From: Aliidiomarina minuta
GTDB taxonomy: Bacteria > Pseudomonadota > Gammaproteobacteria > Enterobacterales > Alteromonadaceae
DNA length: 64,000 nt
Direction: 5' to 3'
Assembly (NCBI RefSeq): GCF_003987145.1
Contig: NZ_PIPL01000003.1
Coordinates: 248,001 to 312,000, forward strand
Below the pieces are notes generated by a model that worked only from the letters and a program-made list of their open reading frames with translations, did not search any database and had not been told where the DNA came from. Of this stretch, positions 16,802-25,374 are shown one piece after another. The position numbers and the translations under genes are program-made. How positions within the stretch are numbered: the first letter of the stretch is position 1; the number at the start of each line of letters is the position of its first letter.

Positions 16802-18280
16802 ATGTCAGCAACAGATTCTAATACTACACACTGGATTAACGGTAAGTGGCAGGTGGGTGAAGGCGAGTCCTTTTCTTCTATTGACCCGGCTCGTAATCAG
16901 CCTGTGTGGGAAGGTAAAGCAGCTACTGAAGGCCAGGTGGACCAGGCCATAATGGCTGCTCGTGCAGCTTTCCCTGCCTGGGCGCGCCGACCATTTGAAG
17001 AGCGATTGGCAATTGCTAAGCGGTTTTCTGAGTTGCTGGAAGAGAATAAAGAAGAGTTGGCACTGACTATCGCCCAGGATACCGGTAAGCCGGTCTGGGA
17101 AGCTCGTACAGAGGTCGGTGCAATGACAGGCAAGGTCGCTATTTCTGAGCGTGCTTATCACGAGCGCACGGGAACAGTAGAAAATCCGATGCCAGGCGCT
17201 AAAGCTTTTATTCGCCATCGTCCGCATGGTGTTGTTGCAGTTTTCGGCCCTTATAATTTCCCTGGTCACCTGCCAAATGGACATATAGTGCCGGCTTTAC
17301 TGGCTGGTAATACCGTCGTTTTTAAACCGAGTGAAATGACGCCACTCGTGGCTCAAAAAACTATGCAGCTGTGGCAGCAGGCTGGTATTCCAGACGGTGT
17401 TCTGAATCTGGTGCAAGGGCTTGTTGCTACTGGCAAAGCCCTGTCTGCACATCCGCAAATGGATGGCCTGTTCTTCACTGGCTCTTCAACTACAGGAAAA
17501 TTGCTGCACGAACAGTTTGGCGGGCGGCCTGATAAAATTCTGGCACTGGAAATGGGCGGTAATAACCCATTAATCGTTAAAGATGTGGCTGATGTTGATG
17601 CTGCAGTGCATGATATTGTGCAGTCGGCTTTTATTACCAGCGGCCAGCGTTGCACTTGTGCACGTCGGTTATTTATTGAGAATAGTGCTAATGGCGACGC
17701 AATTCTGCAGCGTTTAGTAGAAGTGACCAAGCAAATTGAAGTTGCTGACTACGAAGCGGAACCTGCAACCTTTATGGGCGCGATGATTTCAGCCAAAGCG
17801 GCGGCTGGTATGGTGGCTGCACAGCAACAAATAGTGGAACTTGGCGGTCAGGTGCTGGTCGGAATGAAACAGCATGAGGCTGATAAAGGCTTTGTGACGC
17901 CAGGCATTATTGATGTTACTGATGTCTCATTGCCCGACGAAGAACACTTTGGGCCTTTGCTTAAAGTCTACCGTTATAATGAGCTGGATGCGGCTATAGC
18001 AGAAGCTAACAATACCAGCTTTGGCTTGTCGGCAGGTTTATTGGCAGATGATAAAGCTGTGTACGATGACTTTTTATTACGTATCCGGGCAGGTATAGTG
18101 AACTGGAATAAGCCCATTACTGGTGCCAGCAGCGCAGCACCTTTTGGTGGGATTGGTGCCAGTGGCAACCATAGAGCAAGTGCTTACTATGCGGCTGACT
18201 ACTGTGCTTATCCGGTTGCGTCTGTGGAAGCTGATAAAGTTGAGCTTCCGCAAAAGCTGGCTCCGGGACTTTCATTTTAA
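16802..18280 (+). CDS. astD: Succinylglutamic semialdehyde dehydrogenase
   Basis: This 492-residue NAD(P)-dependent aldehyde dehydrogenase oxidises N-succinylglutamate semialdehyde. It has the AstD start pattern (HWINGKWQVGEGESF), the NAD region GVVAVFGPYNFPGHLPNGH, the catalytic glutamate in ALEMGGNNP and the catalytic cysteine in SGQRCTCARRL. GGAG lies seven bases before the ATG at 16802; an upstream in-frame TTG at 16796 overlaps that site and is rejected. It is the third gene of the arginine succinylation set. Confidence 0.95.
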   Translation: MSATDSNTTHWINGKWQVGEGESFSSIDPARNQPVWEGKAATEGQVDQAIMAARAAFPAWARRPFEERLAIAKRFSELLEENKEELALTIAQDTGKPVWEARTEVGAMTGKVAISERAYHERTGTVENPMPGAKAFIRHRPHGVVAVFGPYNFPGHLPNGHIVPALLAGNTVVFKPSEMTPLVAQKTMQLWQQAGIPDGVLNLVQGLVATGKALSAHPQMDGLFFTGSSTTGKLLHEQFGGRPDKILALEMGGNNPLIVKDVADVDAAVHDIVQSAFITSGQRCTCARRLFIENSANGDAILQRLVEVTKQIEVADYEAEPATFMGAMISAKAAAGMVAAQQQIVELGGQVLVGMKQHEADKGFVTPGIIDVTDVSLPDEEHFGPLLKVYRYNELDAAIAEANNTSFGLSAGLLADDKAVYDDFLLRIRAGIVNWNKPITGASSAAPFGGIGASGNHRASAYYAADYCAYPVASVEADKVELPQKLAPGLSF

Positions 18281-18321
18281 AAAGAGCTTAGATAGCCTTT
18301 TATTTATAAATGAGTGGACAG

Positions 18322-18675
18322 ATGATTGTAGAAACGGATGGCTACATTGAACTGGTTCAGTATTTAACTGAACAGCTCGATGTATTTGAAGAAAAGGTGC
18401 CTGCTTCTGAGCAGGCTCCTTTTACAGTGCGTGAGCAGCTCGAGGAATCGCTGTCAGACAGTATTATGCGTGTTTGTCAGCAGCATGATATGGATAAAGA
18501 TGTGCGTCTTGATATTGTGCGTGAAGCCGATGCGATCCTCTATGACTTAGAAGAAGTGCTGGCGTCCGTACTAAATACGCACCCCAGCCCTCGGCAGCAG
18601 GAGTTTATTAATGAGTTTACCGGGTTAGTGAAGAATCTGCTGGATGACCGGTTACAGCGTAAAGTAGCTAGCTAA
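18322..18675 (+). CDS. DUF3802 family protein
   Basis: This small acidic, helical protein of about 117 residues begins MIVETDGYIELVQYLTEQLDVFEE. I recall this as the DUF3802 family of marine gammaproteobacteria, which has no known function. The frame also has an ATG at 18310, but GAG/GGA spacing favours 18322. It has no membrane segment or cysteine cluster. It lies 41 bases after astD and could be the last gene of that transcript. Its 3' end overlaps the convergent prkB gene by four bases. Confidence 0.65.
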   Translation: MIVETDGYIELVQYLTEQLDVFEEKVPASEQAPFTVREQLEESLSDSIMRVCQQHDMDKDVRLDIVREADAILYDLEEVLASVLNTHPSPRQQEFINEFTGLVKNLLDDRLQRKVAS

Positions 18676-19553
18676 TAGCGCTGAGAAGCACTGTTGCGTT
18701 TCTCAATAAGTTCAGCAATTAATGGAGTCAGTATCAGCTCCATAGCCAGCGCCATTTTGCCGCCTGGCACTACCAGCGTATTGATACGGGACATAAAAGA
18801 ACCGTTTATCATTTGCAGCAGATAGGGGAAGTCGACTTTTTTCATGCCTCGAAATCGAATCACCACGAAACTTTCATCCAGGGAAGGAATATCTTTTGCA
18901 CTGAAAGGATTGGAAGTGTCTACTGTCGGTACACGCTGGAAATTAATATGAGTGCGTGAAAACTGCGGTACTATATGGTGTATATAGTCTTCCATGCTGC
19001 GCACAATGCTTTGCGTTACTGCCTCCCGGGAGTGACCTCTTTCAGAAGTGTCGCGCAGTAGTTTCTGAATCCATTCCAGGTTTACGATAGGCACCATGCC
19101 TATCAGTAAGTCGACATGGCGGGCGACGTCGAAATCACTTCCAGCTACACCACCATGCAAACCTTCGTAAAAAAGCGCATCAGTTTTTTCTTCCAGCGGT
19201 TCCCAGGGCGTAAAAGTACCTGGCATTTGATTGTAAGGAACCGCGTCATCAAAGCTGTGCAGATAACGGCGACTTGAGCCCTGACCTGTTTCACTATAGT
19301 CGGAAAATAACTTTTCCAGTTGTTCGAAGTCATTAGCTTCAGGGCCAAAATAACTGATATGTTTACCTTGTTCCTGGGCTCTGCGGATAGCCAGATCCAT
19401 TTCCGGGCGGGAGAAGCGGTGAAAGCTGTCACCTTCTACGAAAGCAGCATTAACATCCAGATTGCGGAAAATGTGGCGCAACGCCTGCCCTGTGGTGCTG
19501 GTCCCTGCTCCTGATGAGCCTGTCACGGCTATTATAGGGTGCTGTACTGACAT
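18672..19553 (-). CDS. prkB: Phosphoribulokinase-like protein (PrkB type)
   Basis: The 293-residue P-loop kinase has the Walker A motif AVTGSSGAGTSTT at the N-terminus (GxxGAGTST, as in proteobacterial PRK), VEGDSFHRF and YEGLHGG segments, and a C-terminal VVPGGKMALAMELILTP. This matches the PRK family that heterotrophic gammaproteobacteria keep without RuBisCO. The canonical reaction would be ATP phosphorylation of ribulose 5-phosphate, but the purpose in a non-autotroph is unclear. No cbb genes are seen in this window. It stands upstream of nothing on its strand and follows slyX by 11 bases, so it may be the tail of the WD40-slyX-prkB set. Confidence 0.88.
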   Translation of the reverse strand: MSVQHPIIAVTGSSGAGTSTTGQALRHIFRNLDVNAAFVEGDSFHRFSRPEMDLAIRRAQEQGKHISYFGPEANDFEQLEKLFSDYSETGQGSSRRYLHSFDDAVPYNQMPGTFTPWEPLEEKTDALFYEGLHGGVAGSDFDVARHVDLLIGMVPIVNLEWIQKLLRDTSERGHSREAVTQSIVRSMEDYIHHIVPQFSRTHINFQRVPTVDTSNPFSAKDIPSLDESFVVIRFRGMKKVDFPYLLQMINGSFMSRINTLVVPGGKMALAMELILTPLIAELIEKRNSASQRY

Positions 19554-19564
19554 GAGGTCTTCCT

Positions 19565-19780
19565 TTAATAATGTGGCGGTGGCTCGTCAACGACCTGTTC
19601 ATCACTATGATCCGGAGCCTGATCAATTCGTTGCGCCAGTAATTTAAGGTGCCTTTTAAATAATGCCAGCTCCTGATTCTGTTCCGCTATTAATTTATTC
19701 AACTGATCAATAGTATCTTCCTGAAAAGCGACCTGGCTTTCCAGTTTCTCAAGTCTTTGGCTAAGCGTTTGTTCGTTCAT
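19565..19780 (-). CDS. slyX: SlyX family coiled-coil protein
   Basis: The 71-residue protein is a heptad-rich coiled coil (LEKLESQVAFQEDTIDQLNKLIAEQNQEL) ending in the proline tail EPPPHY that is characteristic of SlyX. Its function is unknown. In E. coli slyX neighbours fkpA, and fkpA is also close here, separated by the WD40 lipoprotein gene. The ATG overlaps the stop of that gene by four bases, so they are coupled. Confidence 0.9.
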   Translation of the reverse strand: MNEQTLSQRLEKLESQVAFQEDTIDQLNKLIAEQNQELALFKRHLKLLAQRIDQAPDHSDEQVVDEPPPHY

Positions 19781-20769
19781 GGTTCAAATAAAGTCCCTAG
19801 CTGCCAGCGTTCACCGAAGCCAGCACTGTTTTCAGTAATGATGTGCCCTGATTGTCCAATAAAAGCGACCGCAATGACAGCCGCACGAGGCGGATAATCA
19901 CCTTCCCGGCCTGAAACTTGAGTGGCGGCCAGACGCTTTCCATCTGTAGTTCGCCAGATTTCGACGTGGCGGGAGGGCGAGCCGGTAACTATATATTGTC
20001 CATCGCCAGAAAATGCAGCGCTTATAAATACTTTGTATCGATTATGGTGTTGCAGGCTGGTGACGAGTTGTCCTGACGTTAAGTCCCAGATATCTGCCTG
20101 TTGCCCGGTAGCGGTAAAGGCCTGACTGCCGTCGGGGTTTAATCGTACCTGAGTAATACGCGCCTCAGCCGGAAACTCATGTATAACCTGCCCGCTCTGG
20201 GTGTCCCAGAGTATGCTTTTGTGGTCATCGGCACCACTTAAAACATAGCGGCCATTTGGAGAGATATCTATACTATTAATACGTTCGCTATGACCAAAAA
20301 ACTCTATACGACGTCCACTTATCGGCTCAAATACCACGATAACGCCGTCACCGCGGCCGAGAGCGATCACCCGCCCTTGATTGGAAACGGCAATATCCCG
20401 TATTCGAGACTCGTCATTACGCCAGTAGCCCATCACTTCGCCACTGGTTGTATTCCACAGCGCGAGGGTTTCGCCACTGGCCGCCACCGCCACTTGATTA
20501 TCCGCGGAAATATCCACCGCCCTGATCTGTGCAATACCCTGATCGTCCTGCTGCCAGTTATGAATCAGCTGATTGTCCGCAGAATATAACAATAGCCCAT
20601 GCTCGCTGCTGGCAAGCAATGAAAATTGACCATCGTGAGATATCGCTGCTGCCTGAATGCGGGATTCAGCCCGCTCATGACGACTGACATGTTCAGCCGA
20701 CGGCGTACAGGCCTGTAAAAAACTGATAAGCCCAATACTAAGACATAAAGTGCGCCATAATTTTGCCAT
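19777..20769 (-). CDS. WD40-repeat lipoprotein
   Basis: This 330-residue protein has a lipoprotein signal with lipobox LQAC (C21) and then about six to seven WD40-type repeats, for example RINSIDISPNGRYVLSGADD followed by KSILWDTQSGQVIHEF, and AALSGDGQYIVTGS-like units followed by VEIWRTTDG. A seven-bladed propeller facing the periplasm, anchored in a membrane, is the likely form. No catalytic motif is visible; the role is probably scaffolding and the partner is unknown. It lies divergent to fkpA and overlaps slyX. Confidence 0.8.
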   Translation of the reverse strand: MAKLWRTLCLSIGLISFLQACTPSAEHVSRHERAESRIQAAAISHDGQFSLLASSEHGLLLYSADNQLIHNWQQDDQGIAQIRAVDISADNQVAVAASGETLALWNTTSGEVMGYWRNDESRIRDIAVSNQGRVIALGRGDGVIVVFEPISGRRIEFFGHSERINSIDISPNGRYVLSGADDHKSILWDTQSGQVIHEFPAEARITQVRLNPDGSQAFTATGQQADIWDLTSGQLVTSLQHHNRYKVFISAAFSGDGQYIVTGSPSRHVEIWRTTDGKRLAATQVSGREGDYPPRAAVIAVAFIGQSGHIITENSAGFGERWQLGTLFEP

Positions 20770-20853
20770 TGGTCATGCTTTCCTTTATGTGTACACTAAG
20801 CTAGTTTACTCATTTAACTGTTACACAGTCATACTAATTTTGGAATAAGCCTT

Positions 20854-21579
20854 ATGAACATTATGTTTAAGTCGTTTGCCGTCTCTGCATTGGCACTCGC
20901 AATTGTTGGTTGTAGTGAACCTTATCAGGTGCAGGATATCGAACAGGCGTCAGACGATGACCGTCAGGCCTATGCCCTGGGTACTTCGGTTGGCCAGTAT
21001 GTGAAAGAGAACCTGGACATGCAGGAAGAGTCTGAAATCATGCTGGACCGTGACATTGTAATTGCTGCTTTTATTGACGCGGTGAATGATAATTCACAAA
21101 TGGATGAAGAAACGACAGGTGAATTACTGACCGAATTACGTACTCGGGTTATGGAAGTTCGTGAGGGCGCAGCTCGCAGTGAGGGTGAAGCTTACCTGGC
21201 TGAGAATGCTGAGCGAGAAGGTGTGCAGGTTACTGACTCAGGTCTGCAGTACGAAGTAATTCGTGAAGGCGACGGTGAAAGACCGGAAGCCAGTGATTTT
21301 GTTCAGGTGCATTACCGCGGTACTTTAGTATCGGGTGAAGTTTTCGACAGCTCTTATGACCGTGGTGAACCGGCGTCTTTCCCGCTGGATCGTGTTATTA
21401 GTGGATGGACGGAAGGTCTTCAACTGATGTCTGAAGGTGCTCATTATCGTTTTGTCATTCCTTCTGACCTGGCTTATGGTGATCGTGAAGTGGGCGGTGG
21501 CTCTATTCCTCCTCATTCTACTTTGATCTTCGAAGTTGAGTTGCTTGAGATTCTCGACGAAAGTCCGGAAGGCTTATAA
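20854..21579 (+). CDS. fkpA: FKBP-type peptidyl-prolyl isomerase, lipoprotein, FkpA-like
   Basis: The 241-residue protein has a signal with lipobox IVGC, an N-terminal helical dimerisation region (DRQAYALGTSVGQYVKENL) and a C-terminal FKBP domain (about 125-235) with VQVHYRGTL, GEVFDSSYDRGEP and IPPHSTLIFEVELLEI. FkpA/Mip proteins catalyse proline isomerisation and act as periplasmic chaperones. E. coli FkpA is soluble; here the cysteine right after a short hydrophobic core suggests membrane attachment. ATG at 20863 is an alternative start. A strong terminator follows. Confidence 0.9.
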   Translation: MNIMFKSFAVSALALAIVGCSEPYQVQDIEQASDDDRQAYALGTSVGQYVKENLDMQEESEIMLDRDIVIAAFIDAVNDNSQMDEETTGELLTELRTRVMEVREGAARSEGEAYLAENAEREGVQVTDSGLQYEVIREGDGERPEASDFVQVHYRGTLVSGEVFDSSYDRGEPASFPLDRVISGWTEGLQLMSEGAHYRFVIPSDLAYGDREVGGGSIPPHSTLIFEVELLEILDESPEGL

Positions 21580-21597
21580 TCATCCAAAACAAGCATC

Positions 21598-21628
21598 AAA
21601 AACGGCGCCTGCAGGTAGGCGCCGTTTT
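21598..21628. terminator. Bidirectional intrinsic terminator
   Basis: Arms AAAACGGCGCC and GGCGCCGTTTT pair around an eight-base loop (21610-21617). It lies between the convergent fkpA and rsd genes. Confidence 0.9.
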
Positions 21629-21652
21629 AATTAGTTGTTAAAGTTCTTGCTA

Positions 21653-22129
21653 CTAACCAAGCAGAGCTTGCTGTTCTTCCAGCATATTGAGTAGCTTATC
21701 TTCCAATTCCATTCGCATTTCCAAAGCTTCACCAAGCGTTGAAAGATCCTGATCAAACTTAGGTAAGGCATCGTCGTCATTGATTTCTGCGTAGTTATCG
21801 TTAAAGTTCAACGCTTGTTCTGTCGTTACACTAATAAGCGGGTAGACTTGTTGTGACAGTGCGTAAGCTTTTTCGTCGCTGATTTTGGCATTCTCAATCA
21901 GATGACTGTATATCTCAAAATGACCGGTTGAAACATAGTCAACCAGAATCTCACAGAAGTGTTTAATCTGGTCCGCGGTGGGTAAGCTTTCTGAATCACG
22001 GCCATAAGGTGGAAGCCCAGCCATCTGACAGTATAAAATAAGCAGCTCCTGGCGTTCTTCCAGCCAGTGATCAAGTGCCTGATGGTGTCCGCCCCAGCGT
22101 TTCTGAGCGTGTTCATTACGGCTTAACAT
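21653..22129 (-). CDS. rsd: Regulator of sigma D (anti-sigma-70), Rsd/AlgQ family
   Basis: The 158-residue cytosolic protein matches E. coli Rsd in length and N-terminal register (MLSRNEHAQKRWGGHHQALDHWLEER against the Rsd start). It has the FCEILVDYVSTGHFEIYSHLI block and LGEALEMRMELEDKLL near the C-terminus. Rsd binds the housekeeping sigma factor and frees core polymerase in stationary phase. The frame is open to an ATG at 22180, but AAGGAG lies six bases before the ATG at 22129, which decides the start. It is divergent from nudC, as in E. coli. Confidence 0.9.
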   Translation of the reverse strand: MLSRNEHAQKRWGGHHQALDHWLEERQELLILYCQMAGLPPYGRDSESLPTADQIKHFCEILVDYVSTGHFEIYSHLIENAKISDEKAYALSQQVYPLISVTTEQALNFNDNYAEINDDDALPKFDQDLSTLGEALEMRMELEDKLLNMLEEQQALLG

Positions 22130-22251
22130 ATTAACTCCTTGGTCGGTTTTCGTTTCCATTTGATCGAAAAAGTTGACCAAATAAGCTTTTAATTTACTTT
22201 GTCCTAAAGGCCGGGGTCAACTGCTTTTACTATATTTACAAGGAAACGCTC

Positions 22252-23058
22252 ATGATTTACCCGCGTCCGGAAACAAGCCTAAAAAATGAATCAATATGGT
22301 TACTTGTGCATAGTAAAAATGTTATGCAAGCCGACGAAGGCGAGATTTTACCATGCGCCAGTGGGGCGCAAATGGCAAGTTTTTGTGATGCCAGTGAATA
22401 TATTGCGCAAATCGGCGAATATGAAGGAAAGAAGGTATATCTGCTGGTGATGCCGGATAGCCCGGAACTCCCTGGATATAGTTTTCAGCCATTGCGTACA
22501 CTTCTGGCGAAGTTAGATAGCCAACTCTTTGCCCTTGCTGGCCGAGCCTGTCAGATTGCGCACTTTATTAAAACGCACAATTTTTGTAGCCATTGCGGTG
22601 AACCATTGCAGGAAGTGTTGGATGAACTGGCTGTGTATTGCACTGTCTGCGACTACCGCACTTATCCGCGTATTTCACCTTGCATCATAGTGGCGGTGCA
22701 TCGGCCTGGGGAAATTTTGCTGGCACGGGGCAGTCGTCACCCAGAGGGACTTTATTCTGTCCTCGCTGGGTTTGTCGAAAGTGGCGAGTCACTGGAGCAG
22801 ACGGTGCACCGTGAAGTATTTGAAGAAGCTGGCATTGATATTAAGAACGTGACTTATGTTACCAGTCAGCCCTGGCCTTTCCCGCATTCGTTAATGGCGG
22901 GTTTTATTGCCGAGCATGCAGCTGGCGAGATAAAACTCGATGGTATTGAACTATTGGAAGGAGGATGGTTTTCTTTGCGTAATTTACCGCAGACACCGCC
23001 TTCCGGAACTATTGCTGCCACCCTGATTGAAGAAGTGATAAAAGCACAGCGCATATAA
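22252..23058 (+). CDS. nudC: NADH pyrophosphatase / NAD-RNA decapping Nudix hydrolase
   Basis: This 268-residue enzyme has a zinc ribbon at about residues 111-133 (CSHCGE ... CTVCDYRTYPRISP) and a Nudix box (GFVESGESLEQTVHREVFEEAG, about 185-206), with the SQPWPFPHSLM element that identifies NudC. It hydrolyses NADH and removes NAD caps from RNA. AAGGAAA lies before the ATG. hemE follows after 72 bases, the E. coli order. Confidence 0.93.
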   Translation: MIYPRPETSLKNESIWLLVHSKNVMQADEGEILPCASGAQMASFCDASEYIAQIGEYEGKKVYLLVMPDSPELPGYSFQPLRTLLAKLDSQLFALAGRACQIAHFIKTHNFCSHCGEPLQEVLDELAVYCTVCDYRTYPRISPCIIVAVHRPGEILLARGSRHPEGLYSVLAGFVESGESLEQTVHREVFEEAGIDIKNVTYVTSQPWPFPHSLMAGFIAEHAAGEIKLDGIELLEGGWFSLRNLPQTPPSGTIAATLIEEVIKAQRI

Positions 23059-23130
23059 TTGGCTGGGTACTTACGGTTAGACGCGAGCCTTGATAGAATC
23101 GAGACTGAATTAATTAGAGGAATAGAATGC

Positions 23131-24201
23131 ATGAGCAATGCCCTGAAAAACGATCGTTATCTGCGTGCCCTGGCCCACCAGCCGGTTGATCGCACGCCTA
23201 TATGGATGATGCGACAGGCCGGTAGATATTTACCAGAATACCGTGAAATCCGCAAAGAAGCAGGCGACTTCATGACCCTGTGCCGCAATCCAGAGCTGGC
23301 TTGTGAAGTTACTTTGCAGCCCTTGCGTCGTTTTCCACTGGATGCTGCGATCTTATTTTCAGATATTCTGACGATTCCCGATGCGATGGGGCTGGGACTT
23401 TACTTTGAAGCCGGTGAAGGGCCTAGGTTTGAGTTTCCATTGCGTAGCTTTTCGGATATTCAGAAGCTACCAGTACCGGACCCTGAAGATGAGCTGCGTT
23501 ATGTGATGGATGCAGTGCGCACTATTCGTCGGGAGTTAAAAGGTGAAGTGCCTTTGATCGGTTTTTCAGGCAGCCCCTGGACTTTAGCTACTTATATGGT
23601 GGAAGGTGGAAGCACCAAGAACTTTGCTTTAATCAAAGAAATGGCTTTTGCAGAACCGGAAGCGCTGCATTTATTACTGCATAAACTTGCACAATCGGTG
23701 ACTTCTTATTTAAATGCGCAGATAGCTGCAGGTGCTCAGTCAGTGATGATTTTCGACACCTGGGGTGGAGTCTTGTCACCACGTGATTATCGTGAGTTTT
23801 CATTAAGTTACATGCGTCAGATAGTTGAAGGCCTGACTCGCGAAGCCGATGGCCGTCATGTGCCTGTAACCTTGTTCACTAAGAATGGCGGACAATGGCT
23901 GGAAGCCATGGCAGCAACAGGATGTGACGCTTTAGGGATTGACTGGACGACGGATTTGGGCGATGCCCGAACTCGGGTAGGGCAAAAAGTAGCTTTGCAG
24001 GGCAACATGGATCCCTCTGTTTTATATGCTTCTCCAGAGCGTATTCGTCAGGAAGTGCAAATTATTCTGGATAGTTATGGAAGTGGCAGCGGGCATGTAT
24101 TTAATCTGGGTCATGGTATACATCCGGGCGTCAATCCAGAACACGCCGGGGCCTTTATTAAAGCGGTTCAGGAACTTAGCGCCGGCTATCATAATAATTG
24201 A
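23131..24201 (+). CDS. hemE: Uroporphyrinogen decarboxylase
   Basis: The 356-residue cytosolic TIM-barrel enzyme decarboxylates uroporphyrinogen III to coproporphyrinogen III in haem synthesis. Signatures are TPIWMMRQAGRYLPEYRE near the N-terminus, AILFSDILTIPDAMGLGL, GFSGSPWTLATYMVEGG, FDTWGGVLSP and FNLGHGIHPGVNPEH. The frame is open to a TTG at 23059, but the family start and AGAGGAA place translation at ATG 23131. Confidence 0.97.
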   Translation: MSNALKNDRYLRALAHQPVDRTPIWMMRQAGRYLPEYREIRKEAGDFMTLCRNPELACEVTLQPLRRFPLDAAILFSDILTIPDAMGLGLYFEAGEGPRFEFPLRSFSDIQKLPVPDPEDELRYVMDAVRTIRRELKGEVPLIGFSGSPWTLATYMVEGGSTKNFALIKEMAFAEPEALHLLLHKLAQSVTSYLNAQIAAGAQSVMIFDTWGGVLSPRDYREFSLSYMRQIVEGLTREADGRHVPVTLFTKNGGQWLEAMAATGCDALGIDWTTDLGDARTRVGQKVALQGNMDPSVLYASPERIRQEVQIILDSYGSGSGHVFNLGHGIHPGVNPEHAGAFIKAVQELSAGYHNN

Positions 24202-24315
24202 TTTTTGCGACCAGTTTCCCTTAAAAAGCGTTGAGAAGTGCAGCGTGACTTTCGCGTTGCGCTACAATGGGGCGGCATATATCAGGACTGAATGTAACTT
24301 GAGCTAGAGGGCAGT

Positions 24316-25371
24316 ATGGCAAAGCGTCACTTTTTTACGCCACTAAGCGTGGTTGTCATAGTAATGGCAGTATTTGTTGGGTATTTATTCTTTTTTCAGG
24401 GAGAAGAGGATGAGCCATCTCAACGCGACATGACTGCCCCTGTGGTAGTGCACGAAGTGGGGATGGTTGAATTTCGTGACATTATAGAAGGTCTAGGTAC
24501 TGCTCAGGCAAAAGAGTCCGTAGATATTATGGCCCGGGTGTCGCAGAACGTTCGTGAAATCCACTTCAATGATGGTGATGACGTTGCCGAAGGCGACTTG
24601 CTGGTTGTCCTGAATGATCGCGAAGAACGGGCCAGAGTGCAGGAGCTTGAATTCCGTCTGGCTGAAAACACACGTCAATTGAACCGTTTACGCGAACTGG
24701 CTCAGGAGAACGCGGCGTCACGAAGCATGATTGACGAACAGGAAGTACGTGTTGAACAGACCTCTGCTGAACTTGAAGTGGCCCGTACCCGCTTAGAGGA
24801 AATGACCATACATGCGCCTTTTGAAGGTCGTTTAGGCATCCGTCAGGTAAGTCGCGGTTCTTTAGTACGTCCCGGTGATGTGATTACAACTTTAGACAAT
24901 ATCTCCCCTATTTATGTCGACTTCAGTGTTCCTGAAGTGTATTTACCGAGTCTGGCACAGGGCCAGCGGATTGCGGGTCTCTCTACAGCCTATCCGGATC
25001 GCGAATTCAATGGTCAGATTGTTAGCCTGGCGTCACGAGTCGATCCTATTACCCGTTCTATTCAGGTTCGCGCGGAAATCCCGAATGAAGGCCGCGAATT
25101 ACGCCCAGGCATGTTGATGCGGGTAAAATTGGAGCGTCAGGTGGACACCACGCTTATGGTGCCGGAAGCTTCGGTTATTCCTATTCGTAATGAGTTTCAT
25201 GTATTTCGCCTGAATGAAGAGAGCCGGGTGGATCGTATAGAAGTAGAAATTGGCCGTCGCCAACCAGGCTGGGTAGAAATTCTAAGCGGGTTGAGTGAAG
25301 GAGATATTATCGTGCGGGAAGGCGTGGTTCGTCTGCGTGATGGTTTACCTGTGTCACCACGGGAGCAGTAA
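24316..25371 (+). CDS. RND efflux pump periplasmic adaptor
   Basis: The 351-residue membrane fusion protein has an N-terminal membrane anchor (LSVVVIVMAVFVGYLFFF, about 10-27) with no lipobox, a biotinyl-lipoyl-like hairpin domain (VREIHFNDGDDVAEGDLLVVLND), a coiled coil (about 95-160), and barrel segments (IHAPFEGRLGIRQVSRGSLVRPGDVI). It should bridge the RND permease and a TolC-type outer-membrane channel. The permease gene follows three bases after its stop. No outer-membrane factor gene is adjacent. The substrate is unknown. Confidence 0.9.
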   Translation: MAKRHFFTPLSVVVIVMAVFVGYLFFFQGEEDEPSQRDMTAPVVVHEVGMVEFRDIIEGLGTAQAKESVDIMARVSQNVREIHFNDGDDVAEGDLLVVLNDREERARVQELEFRLAENTRQLNRLRELAQENAASRSMIDEQEVRVEQTSAELEVARTRLEEMTIHAPFEGRLGIRQVSRGSLVRPGDVITTLDNISPIYVDFSVPEVYLPSLAQGQRIAGLSTAYPDREFNGQIVSLASRVDPITRSIQVRAEIPNEGRELRPGMLMRVKLERQVDTTLMVPEASVIPIRNEFHVFRLNEESRVDRIEVEIGRRQPGWVEILSGLSEGDIIVREGVVRLRDGLPVSPREQ

Positions 25372-25374
25372 TCC

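Noticed and set aside
16805..17284. 159-codon open frame antisense to astD
   Set aside because: It lies wholly inside a well-conserved dehydrogenase gene.
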